From Mariniflexile sp. AS56 (GTDB lineage Bacteria; Bacteroidota; Bacteroidia; Flavobacteriales; Flavobacteriaceae), in assembly GCF_030552475.1 (NCBI RefSeq), contig NZ_JAUPED010000013.1:35585-99584 (forward strand): a stretch of DNA of 64,000 bases, in the 5' to 3' direction. Numbering within the stretch: position 1 is the first letter of the stretch; each line of letters opens with the position of its first letter. The position numbers and the translations under genes are program-made. The notes under the pieces are model-generated. The model saw only the letters and a program-made list of their open reading frames with translations, ran no database searches and was not told where the DNA came from. Below are positions 47,905 through 56,538 of the stretch, piece after piece.

Positions 47905-50382
47905 ATGTATGTAGTAAAAAGAGATGGCAGAAAAGAACAGATTATGTTCGACAAAATTACCGCAAGGGTACGTAAATTATGTTACGGGTTAAACGAATTA
48001 GTCGACCCATTAAAAGTAACTATGCGCGTTATTGAAGGTTTATACGATGGTGTTACCACCAGCGAACTTGATAACTTAGCTGCTGAAATTGCTGCAACCA
48101 TGACTACGGCGCATCCAGATTATGCGCGTTTAGCGGCAAGAATTTCTGTTTCTAACTTACATAAAAACACTAAAAAGACCTTTAGTGAGGTTATGCATGA
48201 TTTATACACATACGTAAACCCGAGAACGGGTAAAGACGCATCGCTTTTGGCTGATGATGTTTACGAAATGATCATGAAAAATAAAGATGTTTTAGATTCT
48301 ACCATCATTTATAACCGTGATTTTGGTTATGATTATTTTGGATTTAAAACTTTGGAACGTTCGTATTTATTGAAGTTAAACGGTAAAATTGCTGAGCGTC
48401 CACAACACATGTTAATGCGTGTAGCCGTAGGGATTCATTTAAACGACATCGAGTCGGTTATTGAAACTTACGAGCTTATGTCTAAAAAATATTTTACACA
48501 CGCTACACCTACACTTTTTAACTCAGGTACACCAAAACCACAAATGTCGTCATGTTTCTTATTAACCATGAAAGATGATAGTATTGATGGTATTTACGAT
48601 ACATTAAAACAAACAGCCAAAATTTCCCAATCTGCAGGAGGTATTGGTTTAGCGATACACAACATTCGTGCTACAGGAAGTTACATTGCTGGTACAAACG
48701 GAACATCAAACGGTATTGTGCCTATGCTAAAAGTATTTAACGATACGGCACGTTATGTAGATCAAGGTGGCGGAAAACGTAAAGGAAGTTTTGCAATGTA
48801 TATTGAAACATGGCATGCTGATATTATGGATTTCTTAGACCTAAAGAAAAACCATGGTAAAGAAGAAATGCGTGCGCGTGATTTATTTTATGCGATGTGG
48901 ATTTCAGATTTGTTCATGGAACGTGTGCAAGAAGATGGTCTATGGACTTTAATGTGCCCGAATGAGTGCCCTGGTTTAGATGAGGTGCATAGTGCGGTTT
49001 TTGAAGCTTTATATTTAAAATACGAAGCGGAAGGAAAAGGACGTAAAACAATCAAGGCACGTGAACTTTGGGAGAAAATATTAGAATCTCAAATTGAAAC
49101 AGGTACGCCATACATGTTGTATAAAGATGCGGCTAACCGTAAATCGAATCAACAAAATTTAGGAACCATCCGTTCTTCAAATTTATGTACAGAGATTATG
49201 GAGTACACATCTCCAGATGAGGTTGCTGTATGTAATTTGGCATCTATCGCATTACCTATGTTTGTTAAAAATGGTGAGTTCGACCATAAAGAATTGTTCC
49301 GTATCACAAAACGTGTTACAAAAAACTTAAACAGAGTTATTGATAGAAATTACTACCCAGTAATTGAAGCTGAAAACTCTAACATGCGTCACAGACCAAT
49401 TGGTTTAGGGGTGCAAGGATTGGCAGATACGTTTATTCTATTGCGTATGCCTTTTACAAGTGATGAAGCTAAAAAATTAAATAAAGATATTTTTGAAACG
49501 CTTTATTTTGCAGCAGTTACTGCAAGTATGGAAGAAGCGAAGGCCGATGGTGCTTACCAAACTTATGAAGGTTCTCCAATAAGTAAAGGGGAATTCCAAT
49601 ACAACCTTTGGGGCTTGAAAGATGAAGAATTAAGCGGCAGATGGGAATGGGCAAAATTACGTAAGCAAGTATTAAAGCATGGTGTGCGTAACTCGCTTTT
49701 AGTAGCGCCCATGCCAACAGCTTCTACATCTCAAATTTTAGGAAATAATGAGTGTTTTGAACCTTATACATCTAACATTTATACACGTCGTGTATTATCT
49801 GGAGAGTTTATTGTTGTAAACAAGCATTTATTAGAAGATTTAGTAGACTTAGGTTTGTGGGATGATAACTTGAAACAAGACATTATGAGAGCGAATGGAT
49901 CTGTTCAAGGTATTGACATCATTCCTCAGGACATTAAAGACCTATACAAAACTGTTTGGGAATTAAGCATGAAAGATATTATTGATATGAGTCGCCATAG
50001 AGGATACTTTATCGATCAGTCACAATCGCTTAACTTATTTATGGAAGGTGCTACCATGGCTAAATTAACGTCTATGCACTTTTACGCATGGAAAAGCGGC
50101 TTAAAAACTGGTATGTATTATTTACGTACTAAGAGTGCTGTAGATGCTATTAAATTCACCTTAAAGACGTCTAAAAAAGAAGAGTCGTTACCAGAAGCGG
50201 TTGAAGTAGTAAACCAAGCCGTTGCAACCGAAGAGAAAAAGCAAGTAGCAGAACAAACAGCTGCGAAGTTAGCAAAAACACAAGCTCCGGAAATTGAGCC
50301 TATGAGTGCTGAAGAAATGAAAGCATTAATAGCGCAAGCAAAAGAAGCAGAAGGAGATGATTGTTTAATGTGTGGCTCTTAA
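47905..50382 (+). CDS. nrdA: ribonucleoside-diphosphate reductase, alpha subunit
   Basis: The 825-residue catalytic subunit has an N-terminal ATP-cone ([20 protein letters not shown]), the reductase barrel with [40 protein letters not shown] and [20 protein letters not shown], and a C-terminal thiol pair in DDCLMCGS used for re-reduction. The extended alanine/glutamate linker before the tail is longer than in enteric proteins. The 221-base gap after nrdB has no gene and may carry a second promoter. Confidence 0.96.
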   Translation: MYVVKRDGRKEQIMFDKITARVRKLCYGLNELVDPLKVTMRVIEGLYDGVTTSELDNLAAEIAATMTTAHPDYARLAARISVSNLHKNTKKTFSEVMHDLYTYVNPRTGKDASLLADDVYEMIMKNKDVLDSTIIYNRDFGYDYFGFKTLERSYLLKLNGKIAERPQHMLMRVAVGIHLNDIESVIETYELMSKKYFTHATPTLFNSGTPKPQMSSCFLLTMKDDSIDGIYDTLKQTAKISQSAGGIGLAIHNIRATGSYIAGTNGTSNGIVPMLKVFNDTARYVDQGGGKRKGSFAMYIETWHADIMDFLDLKKNHGKEEMRARDLFYAMWISDLFMERVQEDGLWTLMCPNECPGLDEVHSAVFEALYLKYEAEGKGRKTIKARELWEKILESQIETGTPYMLYKDAANRKSNQQNLGTIRSSNLCTEIMEYTSPDEVAVCNLASIALPMFVKNGEFDHKELFRITKRVTKNLNRVIDRNYYPVIEAENSNMRHRPIGLGVQGLADTFILLRMPFTSDEAKKLNKDIFETLYFAAVTASMEEAKADGAYQTYEGSPISKGEFQYNLWGLKDEELSGRWEWAKLRKQVLKHGVRNSLLVAPMPTASTSQILGNNECFEPYTSNIYTRRVLSGEFIVVNKHLLEDLVDLGLWDDNLKQDIMRANGSVQGIDIIPQDIKDLYKTVWELSMKDIIDMSRHRGYFIDQSQSLNLFMEGATMAKLTSMHFYAWKSGLKTGMYYLRTKSAVDAIKFTLKTSKKEESLPEAVEVVNQAVATEEKKQVAEQTAAKLAKTQAPEIEPMSAEEMKALIAQAKEAEGDDCLMCGS

Positions 50383-50408
50383 TTGGCACATATTTCAAAT
50401 AATACATA

Positions 50409-50440
50409 AAAAAAAGCACCTCGATTGAGGTGCTTTTTTT
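50409..50440. terminator. bidirectional terminator after nrdA
   Basis: AAAAAAAGCACCTC and GAGGTGCTTTTTTT form 14-base arms around a four-base loop. It serves nrdA and the converging ppnP-like gene. Confidence 0.85.
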
Positions 50441-50460
50441 ATACTATAGTTTCAATACTA

Positions 50461-50742
50461 TTATTTGTATTGACACAGATATGATGTTTGTACAGATACT
50501 TTAACTTGAAATTTTTGGTTAGCATCTATTTCATAAGCTTCACCAGCTTTATAAGTAACCCACTCGCTGTTTCCTGGTAACTTAACAGTCATTTCTCCTT
50601 CAATCACATTCATAGTCTCGTGTTTAGAAGTTCCAAATTCATATTCTCCAGGATTCATAACGCCTAAGGTAGAATTACCTGTTGCCGATGTGTAGCCTAA
50701 AGATTTTACATTACTATCAAAATACTCGTTTGCTGAAATCAT
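50461..50742 (-). CDS. pyrimidine/purine nucleoside phosphorylase (DUF1255, PpnP-like)
   Basis: The 93-residue cupin-fold protein has MISANEYFDSNVKSLGY, FGTSKHETMNVIEGEMTVKL and the C-terminal SYLCQYK, a near-textbook PpnP/DUF1255 sequence. Such proteins cleave purine and pyrimidine nucleosides with phosphate. I place the start at the ATG at 50742, not the earlier in-frame codon. It ends just before the nrdA terminator. Confidence 0.9.
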   Translation of the reverse strand: MISANEYFDSNVKSLGYTSATGNSTLGVMNPGEYEFGTSKHETMNVIEGEMTVKLPGNSEWVTYKAGEAYEIDANQKFQVKVSVQTSYLCQYK

Positions 50743-50782
50743 TATATTTAATTTAAATTTATACAAAAGTAAATAATTTATA

Positions 50783-50824
50783 GAAACAACAAAGCCATCT
50801 TGAATAAGATGGCTTTGTTGTTTC
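50783..50824 (-). terminator. hairpin downstream of the PiT gene
   Basis: The 19-base arms GAAACAACAAAGCCATCTT and AAGATGGCTTTGTTGTTTC pair perfectly around a four-base loop. It lies 19 bases after the phosphate transporter stop on the minus strand. Confidence 0.75.
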
Positions 50825-50842
50825 TATTTAAAGAACCTTAAC

Positions 50843-53152
50843 TTATTTAGATTCTGTTGGGTTTTGTACCAAAGTGGCTGGTTTAACCGAACTATCGTGG
50901 GCGTTATGATATTCTTCTAAAAGATTCATAGTCGCGTTTAATAAATCTTTAGTTTCTAATAATAAACTAAAATAAAGCGTGGTGTTTTTAGGACTCGACT
51001 CTTCCGTACGGGTACGTTCCACTTGCTTTTGAATTTTAGAAGTTACTAAGCCTAAAATTTCTTGTTTTCTTCCTAAAATAATACCTATTTCTTCAAAAGA
51101 ACTAGAATTAAATGCTTTTTGCGTGTTATTAAAGAAAGTTTCAAAACGCTCATCAACTTCTTTCAATTCTTTTATTTGATTGAATTTAAGTTTCTTGTGA
51201 TTGTTTTGAACGTGTTTATGACTCACCTTCGTAATATACTCTAAAGATTGAGTCATATCTTGAAGGTATCCTAAAATGTGAATGTAAAAATTACTAGCAC
51301 CTAAACTAGATTCATCTAAATTCTTAATAAAATAGAAGATGTTATCACGCAATTCATCTACTTCGTCAGATAATTTTACAATTTGTTTTTTATTCTTTTT
51401 CAATAAAGCTAAATCTTGCTTCGCCAATCCATTAATAGCATTGGTGTATATTTTATTACCACGTTTTACAACATTAGCAATGTTTTTAGCACTTTCATAA
51501 ATCACACCTTGAATAGAGCTGCTTTCCGCTTTTGTTAAGCTGTCTTCCGCTTTTGCTTCTTTAGATTTTTTTCTGTGTGAAATATAGTTTCTAACCAATA
51601 ATAAGGCTGCTACTAATAATAATACCGGAACCATAACTTCTACGTTCCAATTTAATAAATAAGCGATAACTGCTGCTGCAACAAAGGCGATAATAGCTGT
51701 GAAAAACCAACCACCAATAACATTTAAAACACCTGCAACTCTGTAAACCGCACTTTCTGCACCCCAAGCTCTATCGGCCAAAGAAGATCCCATAGCAACC
51801 ATGAACGTTACGTATGTTGTAGATAATGGCAATTTCATAGAGGTTGCGATTGATATAAGAATGGCAGCAACCATTAAATTTACCGCTGCACGTACCATAT
51901 CGAAAGCTGGTAATTCGTGTGTTTTAGATTTTGCTAAATTGATAACAGGTTTTTCAAACTGTTTTTCAATTTTATCTTGCCAAGTTTTTGGTAATATATA
52001 AGAAGACATTTCTGAAAGACCTAATGCCAATCTCACAAAACCACGAGATAAAAAGTTAGGTTGAAAACGTTCTTTTCCGTCACCTTCTCTTGATAAGTTA
52101 ATTTCAGTTTCCGTCACATTTTTTGCTTTTTTAGAAAACCATAAGGTAGCAACCATTACGAAACCAGCAATAACTAATAAAATAGTAGGTGTTGGTACTT
52201 TATCGGCAAGGAAGCCCATGCTAAATGCTTCTGGAGCAATACCAGATCCAGCCCAAGCTGTATAAGATTGCCATCCAGCAATAGGAACACCAATAAAATT
52301 AACTAAATCATTTCCTGCAAATGCTAATGCCAATGCAAAGGTACCAATGATGATAATTAATTTGTAAATGTTTGTTTTTGTAAAAGTGATTAAAGCATAA
52401 GAAAGAGAAGACCATAAAGCAAGACTACAAAGAATAATGAAAGCCACTTGGTTTTCTAAAAATTCTTTAATAGTTGACCCTCCAATAATATCAAAACTTT
52501 GTTTTGCAAATGCGGTACCACCAATACCTTTCATGAAGATGAAATAGGTGATAGATGTAATGGCAAAACCTCCAAAAAGAGCACCTACCCAATTGGCTTT
52601 CTTTTCAAAATTGTATGATAATAATAGCCTAGTAACCCACTGAATTAAAGCACCCACAGAGAATGCGACGACGACCGAGAGCAGAATACCAAAAATAATT
52701 TCGGTTGCTTTGGACGTGTTTATATAACTAACTACATCGCTAAATGTACCACCATCATGACCAATTTTAATAAGGGCCATTGCGACAGACGCTCCTAATA
52801 ATTCGAAAACAATGGAAACGGTTGTAGAAGTAGGCATCCCTACGGTGTTGAAGAAATCTAATAATAGAATGTCTGTTATCATAACCGCCATGAAAATAAT
52901 CATGATCTCGTTAAACATGAATTCATGCGGGTTGAAAATACCTTTTCGGGCTACTTCCATCATTCCGCTAGAAAATACAGCTCCAACGGCAACACCAACA
53001 CTGGCCACTATCATAATAGTTTTAAATGAAACACCTTTGGAACCAATGGCAGAATTCAAGAAGTTAACAGCATCGTTACTAACACCAACTACTAAGTCGG
53101 CTATAGCTAATACCGCTAGGGCAATTATCATCAATAAGTAAATATTATCCAT
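50843..53152 (-). CDS. inorganic phosphate transporter, PiT family with PhoU-like C-terminal domain
   Basis: The 769-residue protein has the PiT signatures VGVSNDAVNFLNSAIGSKG near the N-terminus and a second repeat with SMKLPLSTTYVTFMVAMGSS. There are about ten to twelve membrane helices, and a soluble C-terminal extension (about 560-760) is predicted helical and PhoU-like. PiT proteins move phosphate with cations at low affinity. It lies 74 bases downstream of an OprP-like porin on the same strand. Two 11-base-phased GTTA units at 53205-53219 suggest a shared regulatory input. Confidence 0.92.
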   Translation of the reverse strand: MDNIYLLMIIALAVLAIADLVVGVSNDAVNFLNSAIGSKGVSFKTIMIVASVGVAVGAVFSSGMMEVARKGIFNPHEFMFNEIMIIFMAVMITDILLLDFFNTVGMPTSTTVSIVFELLGASVAMALIKIGHDGGTFSDVVSYINTSKATEIIFGILLSVVVAFSVGALIQWVTRLLLSYNFEKKANWVGALFGGFAITSITYFIFMKGIGGTAFAKQSFDIIGGSTIKEFLENQVAFIILCSLALWSSLSYALITFTKTNIYKLIIIIGTFALALAFAGNDLVNFIGVPIAGWQSYTAWAGSGIAPEAFSMGFLADKVPTPTILLVIAGFVMVATLWFSKKAKNVTETEINLSREGDGKERFQPNFLSRGFVRLALGLSEMSSYILPKTWQDKIEKQFEKPVINLAKSKTHELPAFDMVRAAVNLMVAAILISIATSMKLPLSTTYVTFMVAMGSSLADRAWGAESAVYRVAGVLNVIGGWFFTAIIAFVAAAVIAYLLNWNVEVMVPVLLLVAALLLVRNYISHRKKSKEAKAEDSLTKAESSSIQGVIYESAKNIANVVKRGNKIYTNAINGLAKQDLALLKKNKKQIVKLSDEVDELRDNIFYFIKNLDESSLGASNFYIHILGYLQDMTQSLEYITKVSHKHVQNNHKKLKFNQIKELKEVDERFETFFNNTQKAFNSSSFEEIGIILGRKQEILGLVTSKIQKQVERTRTEESSPKNTTLYFSLLLETKDLLNATMNLLEEYHNAHDSSVKPATLVQNPTESK

Positions 53153-53204
53153 AATTATATATAAAAATAAGTTTGCAAATATCTTATGTATTTTAGTTTG
53201 CTAA

Positions 53205-53219
53205 GTTACGTAATTGTTA
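53205..53219. promoter_or_regulatory. two-unit 11-bp GTTA repeat upstream of the PiT gene
   Basis: GTTA occurs at 53205-53208 and 53216-53219, exactly 11 bases apart. The array is short, but it lies in the 74-base gap before the PiT start on the minus strand, and a GATATTTG-like -7 candidate lies between it and the start. Confidence 0.45.
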
Positions 53220-53226
53220 TGTTTTA

Positions 53227-54420
53227 TTAGAAGTGAATGTCAAATTGTAATCTGTACATCAGTTTGTCATTAGCTCCAAAATCTAAATAACTGATATCTG
53301 ATTGTACCTTAAGCTTATGCCCAACGATATATCTTGAAACTCCTACAGTATATTGAGTCTCTATATCGCGTCCTGTTATGATTTTGTTGTAAGCAATGTT
53401 TGTGTAACGGCCAGCAACTTCCCAATTGTTTTTAAATAAATACCCTGCTTGCAGGTTTAAACCGTTCCCTACTTGAACTTCAGCTCCAGTTAAAGAACCG
53501 TCTGTGTTTTTTGCATAAGCGTCTTTAGCGTCTCTTTTTGCGTATTCACCCATAAAAGAAAAACCATGGTATTTAAACATACCATCTACATACAATGTGT
53601 TTATATTGGTTTCGAAAAAACCTGCGTCGTTTACCATGTAAGAGCCTTGGTTACTACGGCTTTTAACAGCGTTGTTATTAAAGTCGTAAGCAACTGCTAA
53701 GGCAAGTTTTGGTGTTTCTTCTCTTTTTAAGTCACTACCAGAATAATCGCCTTCACTTTTAAATTCGCCAAAAGGTAATAATTCAACACGCGTGGTGTAT
53801 TGGTGGCCACCTAAATTTCCTGTGGTAATATTTCGCCCTTCACCTTGAGCTAAAGAGAAAATTTCTTTTACAACAAATTGATCTGTTAAGTTAAACTGGT
53901 GTAATAATTGGAAACCCATATCTCGGTCTATGGTAAAACGGCTGTTAAGTAACGAGCGGTCTACAAATTGCATGTTTCCAGAAGAAATAACACGTTCTCT
54001 ATTTCCAGGTAGTTTTGTTTGGCCAAACCATAATTGAAAGTTTTTAGCGAAATGCCATTTTACCACCGCATCGAGTATGTATCTTGGTGCGTTTCCTGTG
54101 TAAACAGACCCACCAGATAAATCGTCGTTAGAAAGGCCTAATTCTAATTTGTATTCTAATTTTGGAGAGTATGCAAAGCCTTCAAACTTTAATCGTGCTC
54201 TTCTTACTGTAAATTCAGATTGAGGGTCAATGTATTTTCCATCTTGATTGTCCCAATCTACTACAGTTAAAAATTGCATTCTTGCCGCGACTTTCATGGT
54301 CCAAGAACTGTCTTTACCTACTAGATTAAAAATTCCTTTTCCGAATTTGGGTGCTTCAATTTCTTGAGCGTTCATTGTAAAAGCCGTTAGAATGGCTAGT
54401 GCTACTAATCGTAATTTCAT
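53227..54420 (-). CDS. phosphate-selective porin O/P-like outer-membrane protein
   Basis: The 397-residue precursor starts with a signal peptide (MKLRLVALAILTAFTMNAQ). The mature chain has beta-barrel strands with RMQFLTVVDWDNQDGKYIDP, FTVRRARLKFEGFAYSPKL and the C-terminal RLQFDIHF, typical of the OprO/OprP porin family. The PiT gene just downstream supports transport of phosphate or pyrophosphate through the outer membrane; other anions are possible. Three 11-base-phased GTTA-like units (54462-54487) precede its start. Confidence 0.85.
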   Translation of the reverse strand: MKLRLVALAILTAFTMNAQEIEAPKFGKGIFNLVGKDSSWTMKVAARMQFLTVVDWDNQDGKYIDPQSEFTVRRARLKFEGFAYSPKLEYKLELGLSNDDLSGGSVYTGNAPRYILDAVVKWHFAKNFQLWFGQTKLPGNRERVISSGNMQFVDRSLLNSRFTIDRDMGFQLLHQFNLTDQFVVKEIFSLAQGEGRNITTGNLGGHQYTTRVELLPFGEFKSEGDYSGSDLKREETPKLALAVAYDFNNNAVKSRSNQGSYMVNDAGFFETNINTLYVDGMFKYHGFSFMGEYAKRDAKDAYAKNTDGSLTGAEVQVGNGLNLQAGYLFKNNWEVAGRYTNIAYNKIITGRDIETQYTVGVSRYIVGHKLKVQSDISYLDFGANDKLMYRLQFDIHF

Positions 54421-54461
54421 GTTGCTATTAATTTTTGTCGGTGCAAATAACCAACTTCAAT

Positions 54462-54487
54462 GTTAACTGAATGTTTCCTGATTATTA
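54462..54487. promoter_or_regulatory. three-unit 11-bp GTTA-like repeat upstream of the porin
   Basis: GTTA (54462), GTTT (54473) and ATTA (54484) are each 11 bases apart, within 70 bases of the porin start codon. In gene-sense orientation this reads TAAC/AAAC repeats, similar to other arrays nearby. Confidence 0.6.
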
Positions 54488-54505
54488 ACTTTATAACAAA
54501 AAAAA

Positions 54506-54528
54506 AGCTGCCTCGGCCAAAGGCAGCT
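54506..54528 (-). terminator. orphan terminator facing the porin gene
   Basis: AGCTGCCT and AGGCAGCT pair across CGGCCAA, with nine A residues on the left giving a U tract on the minus strand. No gene lies immediately upstream on that strand, so it probably ends a small transcript or attenuates the porin leader. Confidence 0.7.
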
Positions 54529-54529
54529 C

Positions 54530-54690
54530 ATTAGAAATCATGATAATGTAGTCGACAAAAACTAATAGATTATATGAAAAACTAATTGTTTTGTCTTAAG
54601 ACACTGCGAATATCTAGGTTTAAGATGAGTTCATTGTAATATTAATATTAACTAATTATTAATAATCCCAATGTTAAATTTAACATTAGG
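54530..54690 (-). ncRNA. candidate small RNA or leader RNA
   Basis: Upstream of the orphan terminator on the minus strand lies an AT-rich stretch without a gene. GACAAAA (54554-54560) and TTTTGTC (54589-54595) can pair across 28 bases, and an 18-base palindrome AATGTTAAATTTAACATT occupies 54670-54687. Together with the terminator this is compatible with a minus-strand small RNA or an attenuated leader. I see no clear -7 promoter, so this is speculative. Confidence 0.25.
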
Positions 54691-54724
54691 AATTAGTTGA
54701 TAATCAGATGTTTATAATATCAAT

Positions 54725-54761
54725 GTTACCATAACGTTAAGAACGTGTTGTTTTAAGGTTA
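54725..54761 (+). promoter_or_regulatory. four-unit 11-bp GTTA repeat upstream of the MORN-like gene
   Basis: GTTA at 54725, GTTA at 54736, GTTG at 54747 and GTTA at 54758 are exactly 11 bases apart. The last unit ends nine bases before the -7 element at 54771, the position expected for a PhoB-type activator. Confidence 0.75.
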
Positions 54762-54778
54762 CCAAATTTGTATATTTG
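54748..54778 (+). promoter_or_regulatory. promoter of the MORN-like gene
   Basis: TATATTTG (54771-54778) matches the TAnnTTTG consensus perfectly, and TTG at 54748-54750 lies 20 bases upstream. The leader to the ATG at 54806 would be about 22 bases. Confidence 0.6.
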
Positions 54779-54805
54779 GTATATAATGTTAAAACCCCCA
54801 TAATT

Positions 54806-55141
54806 ATGAAGAAATTTATTTTATTTTTTGCCTTTTTAATTACTGTGGTTTCTTTTGGACAACAAAAGAGAGATTTAAAACTTAACAAAGACACTAATTT
54901 AATTGAAGTGGTTTATTATCATGACAATGATGTTGTAAGTCAAACTGGAACTTACACAACAGATGGTAAATTACAAGGTGAGTGGTTGAGTTTTGACACA
55001 GCAGGCAAAAAAATTGTTTCTGGAAATTATGATAATGGAAAAAAAGTCGGCAAATGGTTTTATTACACAAATGAAACCATTAAAGAAGTAGATTACAGCG
55101 CTAATGCTATAGCGAGTTTAAAAGAGTCTCAAATTAATTAA
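54806..55141 (+). CDS. small exported MORN-like repeat protein
   Basis: The 111-residue precursor has a signal peptide (MKKFILFFAFLITVVSFGQ). Two or three MORN/YwqK-like repeats follow, with QTGTYTTDGKLQGEWLSFD and VSGNYDNGKKVGKWFYYTN. It is predicted to be exported and its role is unknown. Its promoter carries four phased GTTA units, placing it in the same candidate regulon as the phosphate transport genes. It converges on the lipoprotein gene across a terminator. I start at the ATG at 54806. Confidence 0.8.
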   Translation: MKKFILFFAFLITVVSFGQQKRDLKLNKDTNLIEVVYYHDNDVVSQTGTYTTDGKLQGEWLSFDTAGKKIVSGNYDNGKKVGKWFYYTNETIKEVDYSANAIASLKESQIN

Positions 55142-55170
55142 GAGATTGTTTAAATGAAATAACTAAATAG

Positions 55171-55197
55171 AAAAGCATCCCAATTAGGGATGCTTTT
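55171..55197. terminator. bidirectional terminator after the MORN-like gene
   Basis: AAAAGCATCCC and GGGATGCTTTT pair around a five-base loop with a T run on the plus strand and A residues on the other. It serves both converging genes. Confidence 0.85.
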
Positions 55198-55222
55198 TTT
55201 GTTACTAAGTGTTTTATATAAA

Positions 55223-56335
55223 CTATTGTTTTTGAATTTTTGTTGCCCAAGATGGTAAAGTAGCACCGTTCCCTGCACCAGTTTCAGAAGTTACGTAAGC
55301 AGCAGTTGTGTTGCTTGTGCTTACAAAGTTAGATCCGTTTACTTTAAAGTCGCCCGCATCAATTCTTGCAGTGGCACCAGAACCAGAATCTAACTTAGCG
55401 AATGTATCAATTCCAGAAACAAATAAGTTAGTGTAAGTTTGTTTTCCACCACCTTCTTTAAAGTTGATTGCTTGTTCTGAAGCTGTAAATTTAGCATCTG
55501 CACCTTTTACAATCGTTACATTGATTAGTTTAGCATCTGTCATAGGTATTGCAACATCGTTATCGCCGTTGTTTGAACCTTCAATACCAGCTTTTGTGAT
55601 TCCTGAAATGTAAACATTGGTAATAGTTCCTTGAAAACCATCAGCAAAATCTAAAGAATCATCATAAGAATTGATAATTACTAAGTTTGAAGCATTTACA
55701 GCACCACCAAAAAACTCGATACCATCATCACCACTTTCATAGGTATAAATATTAGAAACTTCAGTTCCGCTACCAACACCAAAGAAAGAAACACCGTTAA
55801 ATTCTTTAGAAGGAGAAAATTTAGAGCCTGTATATTCAATTCTTAAGAAATTTATTTTTCCTGAAGAATCGGCATTGTTGTTTCCGCCGTAGCTTAAACC
55901 TCCAACTTCAGATGTTCCGTTATCGCCTGTGTTTACTTTCGCGTCACCACAAATAATTAAACCTCCCCAATCACTTTCTTTAGGGTCTGCTTTACCAGAT
56001 GTCATAACCACAGGGTTGTTAGATTCACCATTAATGTTAATAGTAGCACCTCTTTCTACTGCAATATATAAAGCAGTTTCGGCTACAGTCACATCGGTTT
56101 TAATAGTTGTTCCAGCAGGAATGGTTAAAGTAGCGCCAGATCTTACCACCAATGCACCAGATAAAGTATAGGTTTGTGATGGGTCTAAAGTTACCGAGCC
56201 ATCATTAATGTCGCCTTTTAAATCATCTACTTTTAACTCGAAAGTACTTTTTGGAGTCGATGGGTTGTTGTCATCAGTACAACTTGTAAAAGCAAGTGTT
56301 ACGATTGCTGCTATTGCTAAAATTGATTTTTTCAT
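55223..56335 (-). CDS. beta-helix lipoprotein linked to a TonB receptor
   Basis: The 370-residue protein has a lipoprotein signal (SILAIAAIVTLAFTSCTDD). The mature part has YTLSGALVVRSGATLTIPAG, then repeated short strands (ESDWGGLIICGDA, FLRIEYTG, IYTYESGDDGIEFFGGAVNA) suggestive of a right-handed beta-helix on the cell surface. It is not SusD-like. It follows a TonB receptor gene and lies in the set of genes bearing phased GTTA repeats. I infer a substrate-capture role with the receptor; the ligand is unknown. Confidence 0.8.
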   Translation of the reverse strand: MKKSILAIAAIVTLAFTSCTDDNNPSTPKSTFELKVDDLKGDINDGSVTLDPSQTYTLSGALVVRSGATLTIPAGTTIKTDVTVAETALYIAVERGATININGESNNPVVMTSGKADPKESDWGGLIICGDAKVNTGDNGTSEVGGLSYGGNNNADSSGKINFLRIEYTGSKFSPSKEFNGVSFFGVGSGTEVSNIYTYESGDDGIEFFGGAVNASNLVIINSYDDSLDFADGFQGTITNVYISGITKAGIEGSNNGDNDVAIPMTDAKLINVTIVKGADAKFTASEQAINFKEGGGKQTYTNLFVSGIDTFAKLDSGSGATARIDAGDFKVNGSNFVSTSNTTAAYVTSETGAGNGATLPSWATKIQKQ

Positions 56336-56382
56336 TTTGAATATTTTTGTTTTATTTTATGTGGCAAAGAAAGCGACATACT

Positions 56383-56419
56383 GTTTTTAAGGAGTTAAGC
56401 ATGTATTACCTTGTTGTTA
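56383..56419. promoter_or_regulatory. four-unit 11-bp GTTA-like repeat upstream of the beta-helix lipoprotein
   Basis: GTTT (56383), GTTA (56394), ATTA (56405) and GTTA (56416) are exactly 11 bases apart, in the 50 to 85 bases before the lipoprotein start on the minus strand. Another TTAACATAAAATTTACAT at 56447-56464 adds two cores 11 bases apart. Confidence 0.65.
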
Positions 56420-56481
56420 AGTATTCCTACTAAAAACAGGGCTTAGTTAACATAAAATTTACATGAATGAGTGCAAAAAAT

Positions 56482-56516
56482 AAAAAGGTGATTGATACGA
56501 AATCAATCACCTTTTT
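56482..56516 (-). terminator. terminator downstream of the TonB receptor
   Basis: AAAAAGGTGATTGAT and ATCAATCACCTTTTT pair over 15 bases around a five-base loop. The A-rich left flank ends minus-strand receptor transcripts, although the lipoprotein follows. Confidence 0.8.
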
Positions 56517-56538
56517 TTCACTTTAAATATGGGGCTTT

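Noticed and set aside
50783..50824. Hairpin as an insertion-sequence end
   Set aside because: Its perfect stem and position after the PiT stop fit a terminator, and no transposase or target duplication is nearby.
54712..54894. 60-residue minus-strand frame across the MORN-like gene promoter
   Set aside because: It overlaps the promoter and the signal peptide of the MORN-like gene and has no supporting features.
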